Assembly: GCF_016097555.1 (NCBI RefSeq) | Contig: NC_054713.1 | Location: 39,475,128-39,539,127, forward strand | Source: Gigantopelta aegis | Lineage: Eukaryota > Mollusca > Gastropoda > Neomphalida > Peltospiridae | Direction: 5' to 3' | Length of the DNA: 64,000 nucleotides | In this document: positions 10,560 through 20,832 of the stretch, piece after piece | Layout of the letters: every line of letters starts with the position of its first letter | Numbering within the stretch: position 1 is the first letter of the stretch | Notes under the pieces: generated by a model | Database searches by the model: none | Told to the model about the DNA's origin: nothing | What the model saw: only the letters and a program-made list of their open reading frames with translations | Position numbers and translations under genes: made by a program

Positions 10560-10762
10560 CTTGCCCATTTAATTACGGTAACAAAACTAAGTTTGTAAGC
10601 TACGGTTTGTTTATTGTAGAACGATTCATAAACATTTCACCTACAAACTCATTTAATCATACGCGGAAAAATATAGTCCACATTATGCAATAAATATAAA
10701 GTTGAAAATATTAATTAGTTTAAATATTTTTAAAACAATGATACAACGTTAAATGGTAAACC

Positions 10763-11126
10763 GGGGTGCTAGACAGATTTTTCTAATAAAGGGGTGCTAG
10801 ACAGATTTATCTAGTAAAGGGGTGCTAGACAGACTTATCTAGTAAAGGGGTGCTAGACAGACTTATCTAGTAAAGGGGTGCTAGACAGACTTATCTAATA
10901 AAGGGGTGCTAGACAGACTTATCTAGTAAAGGGGTGCTAGACAGATTTATCTAGTAAAGGGGTGCTAGACAGATTTATCTAGTAAAGGGGTGCTAGACAG
11001 ATTTATCTAGTAATGGGGTGCTAGACAGATTTATCTAGTAAAGGGGTGCTAGACAGATTTATCTAATAAAGGGGTGCTAGACAGATTTATCTAGTAAAGG
11101 GGTGCTAGACAGATTTTTCTAGCACC
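10763..11126. repeat. 28-bp tandem array, 13 units
   Basis: Thirteen head-to-tail units of exactly 28 bp beginning GGGGTGCTAGACAG, with only a few substitutions between them. Each unit holds the dyad CTAGA...TCTAG. The last unit ends CTAGCACC, so its two ends (GGTGCTAG and CTAGCACC) pair perfectly. There are no unique spacers, so it is not a CRISPR-like array. Confidence 0.95.
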
Positions 11127-11390
11127 GTGCAAAAGCTGGCTAATTCAGTCCAGTGGGCAAGAATTATATACAGAACCAAAATTTCATGAACTGACACAGG
11201 GGTCCAATTAAAATAAATATATAGATTTGATTTCAAACGTTTAATACTTATCGTTATGAAGAAACTGTTTTTCATTGTAATAAATAATACTTACCGCCAA
11301 AAACTCTTCGTGCTGGAAAGAAAGATAAAACAGGTAATTGTTAAAATTGATTATACATGTATTAGCCGTACGTCATTACAATTCAAAATA

Positions 11391-11440
11391 TCAGGGCCCC
11401 GGTTTACAAGCGATCGTAGCACTAAGATCACTTTAAATTA
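11391..11440. mobile_element. Half of a GATCTTAGCC-type MITE
   Basis: GGGCCCCGGTTTACAAGCGA followed by ATCGTAGCACTAAGATCAC resembles one arm of the small palindromic MITE at 11584-11684. The second arm is absent. Confidence 0.4.
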
Positions 11441-11454
11441 GTTTTAGGAATCGA

Positions 11455-11900
11455 TTGGAATTCCATCATCGATCATCGGTTATAATCGGTTAGCCCCAAC
11501 CGATCAACTTTCAATTACACAATCGGTTAGAATTATATGAACATAAGAAGGATTTGAATAATAAGGGTCTTGTACCTATTGCCGTATTCACAGGGCGATC
11601 TTAGCCCTAAGATCAACTTAAATGCATACGGTAGCTATGCGCCTAAGGTAATCTTAGGGCTAAGATCGCTTCGTGGAACGGGGCCCTGGACCCTACAAAT
11701 GGTTTATTTTACCTTTAATAACTATTTAATATATCTTTTTATTTATGTAGACATGAAAATAAACACTAACCCCAAAATACTTAAATCAATTCTAGAATCT
11801 AAATTGGGGGTACAATTACAGTTAATATTATGGATTTTTATAACCGATCATCTCATTGGTAGAGCCAAGTCGATCAATTTTCGATTATAATCGGTCTTTG
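11455..11900 (+). repeat. Dispersed repeat rich in AATCGGTT motifs, copy 1
   Basis: Aligns with 25628-26010: shared ATCGGTTATAATCGG, CCAACCGATCAACTTTC, ACCTTTAATAACTATTTAAT and a right end with CCGATCA and TCGATTATAATCGG. The paired ATCG(A/G)TTATAATCG motifs near both ends suggest inverted termini of a non-autonomous DNA transposon. It is interrupted by the MITE at 11584-11684, which the other copy lacks. Confidence 0.55.
11584..11684. mobile_element. Palindromic GATCTTAGCC MITE nested in a repeat
   Basis: Inverted arms GCGATCTTAGCCCTAAGAT (near 11595-11613) and the matching complement near 11650-11672 flank a short centre, with CGTATTCACAGG and CGTGGAACGGGG at the ends. The empty site is seen in the related repeat at 25628. 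Confidence 0.6.
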
Positions 11901-11956
11901 GAACATCACTACTTTAAAGGCATAGGTACCATAGTTACTTAAGTTGATCTATTAGA

Positions 11957-12335
11957 AAGAAAGAAAGAAATGTTTTATTTAACGACGCACTCAACACATT
12001 TTATTTACGGTTATATGGCGTCAGACATATGGTTAAGGATCATACATATTTTGAGAGGAAACCCGCTGTCGCCACTACGTGGGCTACTCTTTCCAATTAG
12101 CAGCAAGGGATCTTTTATTTGCGCTTCCCACAGGCAGGATAACACAAACCATGGCAGTTATGGATCACTGGTCGGTGCAAGTGATTTACACATACCCATT
12201 GAGCCTTGCGGAGCACTCACTCAGGGTTTGGAGTCGGTATCTGGATTAAAAATCCCATGCCTCGAATGGGATCCGAACCCAGTACCTACCAGCCTGTAGA
12301 CCGATGGCCTAACCACGATGCCACCGAGGCCGGTT
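11957..12335 (-). mobile_element. SINE family B, full length, minus strand
   Basis: Tail (reverse complement of CGTCGTTAAATAAAACATTTC) through body to a complete head whose complement carries the A box TGGCATCGTGGTTAGGCCA and a B box of GGTTCGGATCC type. The head starts ACCGGCCTCGGTGGC. The (gaaa)n at the tail is typical of this family. Confidence 0.88.
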
Positions 12336-12485
12336 TGATCTATTAGAGTGAAATGTGCCACTAGACAATTTTAATTTATTACACACCAATCGGTATGAAC
12401 ATCTTGACTTATTTATGATCTCCAAACGGCAATAACACACATATACTTTGTGCACATACGATTAGTTGCTTCTAGGTGCTGACCT

Positions 12486-12602
12486 GGGGCCTAATTCACA
12501 AACTCTCGCAACTTTGCGATCTCGCATTGCAATGCTAAAGGACTTGTAAAGAGGATGCTTTTTGTCTAGCAGAGCCTAAGATACCTTTGTGAATAAGGCC
12601 CC
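12486..12602. mobile_element. 117-bp MITE with 17-bp terminal inverted repeats
   Basis: Begins GGGGCCTAATTCACAAA and ends with its near-perfect reverse complement (16 of 17 matching). No coding capacity. Confidence 0.7.
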
Positions 12603-12765
12603 TGGCCGCCACAGCCATATATGGTTCAATAAAATAAGCACGATTGAAACTGATTGTCACATGACGTATACTTTAATCTTGAACGGGCTGTTCTGTTACA
12701 CATAAATTGTCCGCAAGCACAAGTTTTTTGGGATATGTAAGAAATAGAATACTACATTCGAGTCC

Positions 12766-12867
12766 GTTAGATACCATTTATCTTACAACTGTTTGTTTGA
12801 AACCGTACCCAACTAGCTTTCACACGTTAGATTTGTTTCGAAACAGGTAAGATAAATGGTATCTAAC
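12766..12867. mobile_element. 102-bp MITE with perfect 21-bp inverted repeats
   Basis: Positions 12766-12786 and 12847-12867 are exact reverse complements, core GATACCATTTATCTTAC. A shorter relative with the same core pair lies at 49376-49433. Confidence 0.65.
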
Positions 12868-12949
12868 AGCAACTTATGTAATATTCTTTATATGTCCTAC
12901 AACAAATTATCAAGAGACTTGAATTCTAATATGTATCACCTGGTCCACC

Positions 12950-13535
12950 TCCAGTCATGCCGCCAGCTCCAGGTCCACCTCCACCCATGCTGCCAGTTCC
13001 ACCTTCACCTCCACCCATGTCGCCACCTCCACCTCCACCCATGCTGCCAGTTCCACCTCCACCCATGTCACCACCTCCACCTCCACCTCCACCCATGCTA
13101 CCAGTTCCACCTTCACCTCCACCCAATTCGCCACCTCCACCTCCACTTACACCCATGCTGCCAGTTCCACCTCCACCTCCACCCATGTCGCCACCTCCAC
13201 CTCCACCTACACCCATGCTGCCAGTTCCACCTCCACCTCCACCCATGTCGCCACCTCCACCTCCACCCATGCTGCCAGTTCCACCTCCACCCACCTCCAC
13301 TTCCACCCATGCTGCCAGTTCCACCTCCACCTCCACTTACACCCATGCTGCCAGTTCCACCTCCACCCATGTCGCCACCTCCACCTCCACCCATACTACC
13401 AGTTCCAGGTCCACCTCCACCTCCACCTCCACTCATGCCGCTACCTCCACTTCCTCCCCTGCCGCCACCTCCACCTCCACTCATGCCGCTACCTCCACTT
13501 CCTCCCCTGCCGCCACCTCCACCTCCACTCATGGG
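12950..13535. repeat. CCACCT-rich minisatellite, Gly/Pro-coding on both strands
   Basis: Built from CCACCTCCACCTCCACCC blocks alternating with ATGCTGCCAGTT and ATGTCGCCA, with higher-order units of roughly 54-63 bp. Nearly all units are multiples of three, so long open frames persist: Pro/Met-rich on plus (12957-13577), and on minus Gly-rich with recurring TGSMGGG and GDMGGG. The minus frame is continuous in two pieces (13565 to about 13290, then another frame to 12926), separated by one frameshift. Either this is an expanded exon of a glycine-rich protein, such as a structural or shell-matrix type, or plain satellite DNA. I see no signal peptide or splice context, so I keep it as a repeat. 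Confidence 0.6.
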
Positions 13536-13594
13536 TGGTCCTGGAATAAATTTTCTTGGACACATAAATTATTATGAATAGCCTATATTGCATT

Positions 13595-13697
<103 letters not shown>

Positions 13698-13924
13698 GAA
13701 GGTTTTAGTCCGAACCCATCGAACCCTCCATCCCATGCCCGTCCCCCACTCTACGCCCATGGTTCGCATCTCGGCATCGGCTCCGACCTAAAGAAAGCTG
13801 TACACAGATCAGTCGCCGACTGACTTTTCGGCATCAGACTGCGATTTAGCTCGAGTCGCCCTCTAGCTCTCCCCTTTGTTTGTAGAGTTAGATGTATGAT
13901 ATAATTCGCATGCACGGCGGATAC

Positions 13925-14022
13925 AAGTCAGCATGGGGGAGGGATGACTGAGATCGAGGGCGCAAAGCAAAGTTTCCAGCGAGCGCTTTACCACTGGGCT
14001 ACGTCCCGCTCCCCCCCCCCCC
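13925..14022 (-). mobile_element. MITE fragment plus SINE-A head
   Basis: 13945-13976 resembles part of the MITE at 24018-24238 (GCAAAGCAAAGTTTC). It joins a minus-strand SINE-A head at 13978-14010 (GAGCGCTTTACCACTGGGCT) that ends in a poly-C/poly-A tract. Confidence 0.5.
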
Positions 14023-14106
14023 CTCCAAAAAAAAAAAAAAAAAAAAAAAAAAGAAAAAAGGACGTATACTGCATGCCACATGCATGTGAAAACAGCTTCA
14101 GACATG

Positions 14107-14785
14107 AAACCGGTCTCGGTGGCGCAGTGGTTAAGCCATCGGACTACAGGCTGGTAGATATAGGGTTCGCTGCCCGGTACCGGCTCCAACCCACAGTGAG
14201 TTCTTAAAGGCTCAGTGGGTAGGTGTAAGGCCACTACATCCTCTTCTCTTTCACTAATCACTAACAAACTAACAACTAACCCACTGGCCTGGACAGACAG
14301 CCCAAATTGCCGAGGTGTGTGCCTAGAACAGCGTGCTTGAACCGTAATTGGATATAACCGGCCTCGGTGGCGTCGTGGTAGGCCATCAGTCTACAGGCTG
14401 GTAGGTACTGGGTTCGGATCCCAGTCGAGGCATGAGATTTTTAATCCAGATACCGACTCCAAACCCTGAGTGAGTGCTCCGCAAGGCTCAGTGGGTAGGT
14501 GTAAACCACTTGCACCGACCAGTGATCCATAACTGGTTCAACAAAGGCCATGGTTTGTGCTATCCTGCCTGTGGGAAGCGCAAATAAAAGATCCCTTGCT
14601 GCTAATCGGAAAGAATGGCCCATGTAGTGGCGACAGTGGGTTTCCTCTCAAAATCTGTATGGTCCTTAACCATATGTCTGACGCCATATAAAATGTGTTG
14701 AGTGCGTCGTTAAATAAAACATTTCTTTCTTTAATTGGATATAAGCACGAAACTAAGTTGAAATGAAATCTGACATGAATCCCAC
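14107..14785 (+). mobile_element. SINE family C, split by a nested SINE
   Basis: The head at 14107 starts ACCGGTCTCGGTGGCGCAGTGG, with a B-box-like GGGTTCGCTGCCC and the family C body (CAGTGGGTAGGTGTAAGGCC, AGCGTGCTTGAACCG). It is interrupted at 14357 by a SINE-B and resumes at 14732 with the end TAATTGGATATAAGCACGAA. Confidence 0.85.
14357..14731 (+). mobile_element. SINE family B nested in SINE C
   Basis: Full-length family B element from ACCGGCCTCGGTGGCG to AAATAAAACATTTCTTTCTT. It is flanked by a 12-bp target duplication, taattggatata (14345-14356 and 14732-14743). That length fits LINE-assisted insertion. One base is missing from the A-box region (GTGGTAGGCCA). Confidence 0.92.
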
Positions 14786-14894
14786 GTTTAGCTACCGATG
14801 TAAAAAAAACAAGCAAGCAAACAAAACCGCACGATACAAACAGGATGCATTGCACTTCACTTGGGTGTGGGGGTGGGAGTGGGGGTGGGGGTGA

Positions 14895-15152
14895 AGAAGA
14901 AGAAGGAAATGTCTTATTTAACGACGCACTCAACACATTTTATTTACTATTATATGGCGTCGGACATATGGTTAAGGACCACATAGATATTGAGAGGAAA
15001 CCCGCTGTCGCCACTTCATGGGCTACTCTTTTCGATTAGCAGCAAGGGATCTTGTATATGCACCATCCAACAGACAGAATAACACATACCACGGCATTTG
15101 CTATACCAGTCGTGGTGACTGGCTGGAACGAGAATAGCCCAGGTTGGGATCG
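14895..15152 (-). mobile_element. Chimeric SINE with B tail and A-type body
   Basis: On the minus strand the tail is family B (CGACGCACTCAACACATTTT on plus). Past the AGCAAGGGATCTT point the sequence becomes family A (CCAGTCGTGGTGACTGGCTG). The head is degraded. The same junction recurs at 21553-21873, 27903-28222 and 51211-51470. Confidence 0.75.
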
Positions 15153-15940
15153 TCATTGGCTCTTTTAGGTGTTAAGGGCGCACAGAGCGAACGTAAAACA
15201 AGGTTGTCTTATGGTGGACACTGGGGAGGTGTGTGTTCTGGGGACCTCCCATTCTCTAGCGTAGGGTTGTTTAGGTGGATGGTTCCCTCCCATTCTCTCC
15301 CCCCCCCCCCCCCCTCCCGTTCGGTTGGTCACAATGTGATTGGCATCTCTCATAGTTAATTAACTAGCTGATCTTTCCTGTGAGGTCGAGGTCAACCATC
15401 GTAATCCGAACCTTCTAGGGCATAAAATGTAAATATAGATAAGCTAAAAAATGTTTAAAAAATAGCTTCTTTTTGGAATTACCCGTTCAAAATTATGCGC
15501 CCTAATAAATATTAAATTTTATATAATAATTATTAGTCTAAAAAAAAAAAAATGGCGCTTCTAAAAGAACACCTTCCCTTTTAGTTTAACTTAGTCGAAG
15601 TCTCTGGAACCGCCTGTCAAGGGTTTTAACAACGCAAAATTAAAAGATTAATACAATAAAATTAATTTGGTGTGTGTGAAATGTGTTTGCTACTTTTAAC
15701 AATTAGAATTATAGTTAAAATTCACGCGGATTTCCAGTGATGTGTAATTCTCCACATGTACCATTATTTAAAATTTAATAAAATATGCTTCCCCTTCTCC
15801 TCTAAAAAAAACAACAAAACCCCTACCGTACATAGACCTTTATCACAGCTCTATTTTCCCCTTATCGGTTCATTAAAAAAAGACGGTCGTACAACTACTA
15901 ATCAATGCTACATGTCTATCAACAAATTATTATTTATTTA
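15153..15940. other. Non-coding stretch
   Basis: A poly-C run at 15299-15314, short A runs and no open frame with gene-like composition. Nothing recognisable. Confidence 0.4.
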
Positions 15941-16088
15941 TTTATCTCATTTTATTTATTTATTTATTTTATTTTATTTTCACTATCATTTATATAAGAA
16001 AACAACTTCACTTAACATACTATCTGATATTTACGGAGTTTTAAAACACATATTTATCTTATTATATCTATATCTATATCTATATCTA

Positions 16089-16136
<48 letters not shown>

Positions 16137-16500
16137 TGGTGTGTGTGTGTGTGTGTGTGTATGTGCGCCATTGTGTATGTATGTATGTATTGATGTATGC
16201 ATATATGTATGTCTGTATGTGTTTATTTTATTATACTTCTTTCTTTCTTTTATTTACTTTTCACTATCACTTATATCAATCACATAAAATATCTGGTATT
16301 TAAGAAGGTTAAAATTACTTTTTTTTGTTTACATATATTTTTTATTATTCAATTTATTTTGTTTAATTCATTCTTTCTTTATTTACACTTCACCATCATT
16401 TATATTAGTCATATACAACTACATATACAATATCTCGTATTCACGAAGTTTTAGAAATATTTCTTTATTTATTAGACCCTATTTCTTCTTTTTTATTCAC
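15941..16500. repeat. Degenerate AT-rich repeats with (GT)n
   Basis: Three diverged blocks share TTTATTT...CACTATCATTTATAT followed some 50 bases later by ATCTGGTATTTA(C/A)GAAG (near 15960, 16250 and 16375). A TATC run and (GT)n at 16055-16165 split them. The reading frames through it are artefacts. Confidence 0.6.
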
Positions 16501-16569
16501 CGTTTTAATTATTTTTGCATAAGTTCAGGCTTGGCCTGTTTACTTTGTTGATCGTCCGTCGTCCGAGGC

Positions 16570-18040
16570 ATTACTTAATATGTTTGCTTCCAACATTCAA
16601 ACGAAGTACCTTATAACTGCGCATAATAAACCCTCATGAGTTTATAATAAAGAAACCATCCTGAGTTTGCAGCCATATTATCAAGCTGTCGGCTAGTATA
16701 ATATGTTATAAATAAAACTTACATGTTTCTTGGACTAAATAATCTTGCTTCGGATATAAATAGCTGCATATGCAATACAATTACATTTCTTACCATTTTC
16801 AGGTCAGTAGCAACCGAGAAGCCGGACTGTAGCCCCACTTTTATAAACCCGGTTTAAAATATGGCTTTTGCCCCCCCCCCCCCCCCCACCAAATAGACTG
16901 TGTCTCTCCACTACAGATTGTGCCCCCTTCTCCCCCAACTCTAGATATCGTTCCTACAGGCCTGATTCTGATATTTTATAGTACCTAGCTCAAATTTCAT
17001 ACGTATCATTTCATTTTATTACAAATAGGCCTACCGAACAAAATTTAAAATAACTGGATGAAAAGAAATTCCGACAAGAATCCTGAATGTATTTATCCGT
17101 ATAATGCTTTATAAATATTAAAATCATGTTAAATACGCACACGCGCGCACACACAATATGATTAAAATTAGCTCTACTGGGTTTACCAGTAGATCTAACA
17201 GCATTGCGTGGACTCCCATGTCCAGGTGACATTTCATCTATAAATAACAATTTAAATATCGACCAATTACACTTCGCCTTTTATAGCGTTATTCTGGAAC
17301 ATACAAATTCCAAAAATATCGGGCGAGACTATTTATGCAATAGGCGAACTTGTTGGTCTATTTCAACAGTGAAAAAACAGGGGGAAAAGTGCAGTAATAA
17401 ACTCTGGATTATATACTAGTATAAACAGATTTATGGCTATACCATCATGGTTTTTTTTTTCGTCAAATAAAAGTTTATATTGCAATTAGTTTCCGGCATA
17501 CTTCGTAATTCACCCGAATCATTTCGTATACCCTCGGCATAATCCCGAATGTTTTCAAATTCTTTTCAAATCACTGGCACGATTTTGCAAGTAAGGTTTT
17601 GATTGGTCGAATAAAAGGTCGACTGGACATGAGCTCCAACGGGCTGCTGTTAGATCCACATGTAATAGTGGAGCTAATTTTAATTAGATTGGAGCACACA
17701 TTAATATTATTTCAGCCCATATCCGATATTTATTGGATCCGAACCGATGGTTTCTTGGGGAACAAAATATTTCTTATTTCGTGATAAGCAATAATTCACA
17801 AATGTCTCCAATAAGTCTTTGTTGGATATCGACGGAATTTTCGGGTTCCCTACTGATAGGATAATTAATCATGGAGATATTCACATTCCTATTGCGTGGC
17901 CTCCCATTGTCTTTGCCCCCCCCCCCCCCCCCAACATGTACACGGGGCTATTTTAGCGAGATCTCGAGCGAGTTCACGGTTAGTTTCCACGAGTTGCTCC
18001 GCGACACGGACGTGCGCAGTGGAATGTGAAAGAGGTCTAT
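16570..18040 (+). repeat. Dispersed repeat, paralogue of 35281-36272 (copy A)
   Basis: Shares long collinear stretches with 35281-36272, from CATTCAAACGAAGTACCTT to GTGCGCAGTGGAATGTGAAA. Shared landmarks include TATTATCAAG, CGGCTAGT, the CAACCGAGA block, poly-C runs and the CCCATATCCGATATTTATT block. Copy A carries an extra 538-bp insertion at 17154-17691 that copy B lacks. Confidence 0.8.
17154..17691 (+). mobile_element. Foldback/MULE-like MITE, copy 1 (degraded left end)
   Basis: The right terminal repeat (about 17500-17691) matches that of the element at 45449-46144 and ends TTTTAATTAGATTG. The left end begins CAATATGATTAAAATTAGCT and is shortened. The internal part shares the ATATCGGGCGAG block. 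Flanks gcgcacaca and gagcacaca make a 9-bp target duplication with one mismatch. The paralogous locus at 35281 provides the empty site. Confidence 0.75.
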
Positions 18041-18042
18041 TA

Positions 18043-18208
18043 TAGAATAACAGAATCTATCACCGTTGTGAGGTATAGATAAGGCTATTCCAACCCGAAG
18101 GACAAAATGTAAACCTCGGCCCTCACAAAAAAAAAAAAAAAAAAATTGTCCTTCGAGTTGGAATTGCCTTATCTATACCTCACTACGGTAATATATTCTA
18201 TTATTCTG
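18043..18208. mobile_element. Foldback element, copy 2
   Basis: Arms near 18043-18110 and 18145-18207 are inverted repeats with the core GTGAGGTATAGATAAGG. They are separated by a short spacer and about 21 adenines. The arms match those of 10439-10559. Confidence 0.75.
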
Positions 18209-18986
18209 TCCCGGGTCAGGTTCTTGGCCATGCTAAAAACCGGTCTGGGAAAGACGTGCCCGAAACGTTTGTGGTATATGGACACCCAAAGCGGGTCCAA
18301 TTAAAAAATCCACCGATCTTCTACGTCCAATTCGGATTACTTAAGACATGAATTCCATGTCACTCGATGTGAAAAAACCCACAATAAAATAAATAAAAAA
18401 CAAAACAAAACAAAAATCAACTATTTCCAGCAAGGAACAATGTTTTAGACTGGAATACTTTGCAGTGTTGGTAGTCTAGGGTTTGTTAGTTTGTTTTGAC
18501 TTAAGTTTTTTTTTTTTAATGATCTGCGTCGAAACTAGTTAGTGAGATCCTAGGTCTCACTACACAGATGTCATCTGCCATTGAAACCCATGTTAAATTG
18601 CCCAACTTCATATGAAGATTGCCAACAGAACGGGTTCTCGTTGGCACTAACAACATACACCATCGCGAACATACATAATATAAGCATTTATTTTCACTCC
18701 AAAATTGAGAACATTTCCGTCTCAGTTTTTTTGCAATATGACCGCATCTGGTTGTAGTACCGGTCCGAGAAGGTGGTTCTTTAACCGATTCACTCTGGCT
18801 GTGTCTTGAGCTATACACCCATGTCCCAAAAGGTCAATGCATAATATTAAAAAATAATATGGGCAAAATACAGCCAGATGTCTTACCATTAAACATACAT
18901 ATTGTTTTAATTCTTCATCGTTTCCTAGAAGTGAATATGTGAACCATAACATGTGTCACAATTAGGAACTATAGTGTAGTGAGACC
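18209..18986. other. Mostly unassigned; possible downstream exons of the small peptide gene
   Basis: On minus, 18896-18933 looks like a short exon between a CACTTCTAG acceptor and an ATG|GTAAGA donor. Another acceptor lies at GGTGTATAG near 18812. A minus frame of 100 codons at 18516-18818 has several cysteines but no signal peptide and resembles no family I know. No plus-strand gene is visible. Confidence 0.3.
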
Positions 18987-19115
18987 CTAATTATACAAAC
19001 CGCGTCGTTTTTCTAACTCCTCAAGGAGCTCTCTCAACATTTTACTGTTACTCGCCCAACGAGCTTGGCTCATTAAGGGGAGACAAATCACCACCAATAG
19101 GAGAAACTTCATCAT
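18987..19115 (-). CDS. Candidate small secreted peptide precursor (42 aa)
   Basis: A complete short frame on the minus strand. It opens with tandem ATG codons (19115-19110) and encodes a strong signal-peptide-like N-terminus, MMKFLLLVVICLPLMSQA. A short amphipathic, Glu/Leu-rich segment (SKMLRELLEELEKRR) with a dibasic site follows, then GLYN and a TAG. A good splice acceptor (TGTAATTTCAG) lies one base before the first ATG, as expected if a 5' untranslated exon is upstream. A weaker donor (CGCG|GTTTGT) just before the stop could instead splice to the short exon at 18896-18933, giving a different C-terminus. I do not recognise the family. A neuropeptide-like or other secreted peptide is the natural reading, but an isolated chance signal peptide cannot be excluded. 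Confidence 0.4.
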   Translation of the reverse strand: MMKFLLLVVICLPLMSQARWASNSKMLRELLEELEKRRGLYN

Positions 19116-19199
19116 TCTGAAATTACAGAGAATAAAAACAACTGTAGATTATTTAAAAACCCACAAAAACAACCCATACAAAACAAAGCGAAACAAAAC

Positions 19200-19650
19200 A
19201 AATTACTATTGATTGCATTATAATATTGCTGTATTAAGTTTGTAATTTTATTATTATTGTTATTATTATTACTATTATTATTTTATTTTTCTTCTTTATT
19301 CAGTCGCGTTTTTCACGGTTTATGTGTTTGCAGACATGTGTGCAGGAAGTTGAGCAGGTAGGAATGGGTTGGGTCATGCTCCCCAGAAAAATACATTAAA
19401 AAATCAAATTTGCTTGGAGCGTAAACACAACTGGTTTGTGTGATTTCCTCAACTGGATTTTTATAATGTTTACTTTTTATTTTATTTTAGGTGTATATGT
19501 GTAAATGTATTTTATTTTATTTTATTTTGTTTTGATTGTTTTTACAAAGGATTATAGTTAAAACGTTATCGAATAGCGCTTTTCTACGTCTCTTCGGACT
19601 ACGCTTCAACTGTGTTAATAGTTTTGTGGTTTTGTTTATATTGGGCGCCA

Positions 19651-19681
<31 letters not shown>

Positions 19682-19814
19682 AAAATACAAATATAATAAT
19701 AATAATAATAATAATTAAAAAATTGGAAATCAGGCGAGCGCTTTACCGCTGGGCTACATTCCGCTGTCGCTCAACTATATAGATTTAATGCGTTATAAAT
19801 AAAGTGGAAGTCTT
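19200..19814. other. Non-coding, with SINE-A head remnant
   Basis: TTATTA-type low complexity at 19250-19290, a poly-C/poly-A run at 19651-19685, an AAT microsatellite and a minus-strand SINE-A head at 19730-19766. No gene is seen. Confidence 0.5.
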
Positions 19815-20355
19815 TTTTGTTTAACGACACCACTAGAGCACATTTATCTATTGATGTCGAACATTTAGTAATTTTGACAAAGTCTGGGAGGGGAAAAAGA
19901 GTTTCATTTGTTTAACGACACCACTAGAGCACATTGATTAATTAATCATCGGCTATTGGATGTCAGTGATTTGGCAATTGTGACACGAAATCATCAACGG
20001 AAACCCGCTACATTTTTCCATTAGCAGCAAGGGATCTTTTATATGCACTTTCCAATAGACAGGAAAGCACATACCACGGCCTTTGACCAGTTGTGGTGCA
20101 CTGGTTGAAATGAGAAAAAGCCAATCAGTGGAATGGATCCACCGAGGTGGCTCGATCCTGCGACGCAAACACCTCAAGCGAGTACTCAACCGACTGGGCT
20201 AAATCCCACCCTCTACATTTTTCCATTAGTAGCAAGGGATCTTTTATATGCACTATATCCCTGAGACAGGATAGCACATGCCACGGCCTTTGATATACCA
20301 GTCGTCGTGCACTGGCTGGAACGAAAAATAGCCCAATGGGCTCACCGACCTGGAG
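19815..20355 (-). mobile_element. SINE-A split by a nested SINE-D
   Basis: A SINE-A tail (19815-19878) is followed by a SINE-D (about 19897-20213), whose plus-strand end shows the head complement (CGATCCTGCGACGC, CGACTGGGCTAAATCCC). The body of a SINE-A then resumes at 20214 (CTACATTTTTCCATTAGTAG) and continues to about 20355. Confidence 0.75.
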
Positions 20356-20463
20356 ATCGGTCCTAGACAGATACATGTTCTCGTTTTGCTCCCCTTCTTT
20401 TTTTTAGAGATACGATCCCCAACTCCTCAGTGTTGGAGCAGATACAATGGTAAAGCGCTCGCT

Positions 20464-20832
20464 TAAAGGGACACCCTAGATTTTAAACACTAAGGCATTT
20501 TATTTTTACTATTAGAGCCGTTTTTGATAACTGAAATCATACTATACTTAGATTTTATTGTTTAGATTATCCATTTCCGTACATTCGAAGTGTTTTTGGT
20601 GATCCTGTTTTTTTTTAATATCACAAAATGCATTTCTTATATTTAAAAAAATGCACGTGCGTCTGAGAAGGAACAGTTGAGTTTTAGTCTATTTTTAGAG
20701 GGTATTTTACCATTTCAAAGTCACAGACCCATGTTTCACTCAGTTGTAACTTTATCCAAATGTGTTACAGGTTTATAGATTAACTAAACTTAGGGTTAAT
20801 TCTCACGGTTTGAAACTAGGATCTGTCCCTTT
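20464..20832 (+). mobile_element. MITE with AAAGGGACA termini (copy A)
   Basis: Starts AAAGGGACACCCTAGATTTT and ends GAAACTAGGATCTGTCCCTTT, forming imperfect inverted termini of about 20 bp. The 370-bp interior aligns with 24328-24695. The terminal 85 bp are tandemly multiplied immediately downstream. Confidence 0.75.

Noticed and set aside
10763..11126. CRISPR-like array
   Set aside because: Units are contiguous 28-bp repeats without unique spacers, in a eukaryotic context.
11970..12299. SINE-internal frames around 70-110 codons here and at 2265, 21558, 27781, 51198 and 59025
   Set aside because: The same peptide wording recurs wherever a SINE lies, so these are translations of SINE sequence.
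14107..14180. tRNA gene
   Set aside because: A and B boxes are present but the sequence runs into a SINE body. The same applies to the heads at 27903, 28917, 29264, 48929, 50569 and 53167.
18516..18818. Cysteine-containing 100-codon frame on minus
   Set aside because: No signal peptide, no recognised family, and its best acceptor is out of phase with the candidate exon at 18896-18933. It is recorded only as a possible downstream exon.
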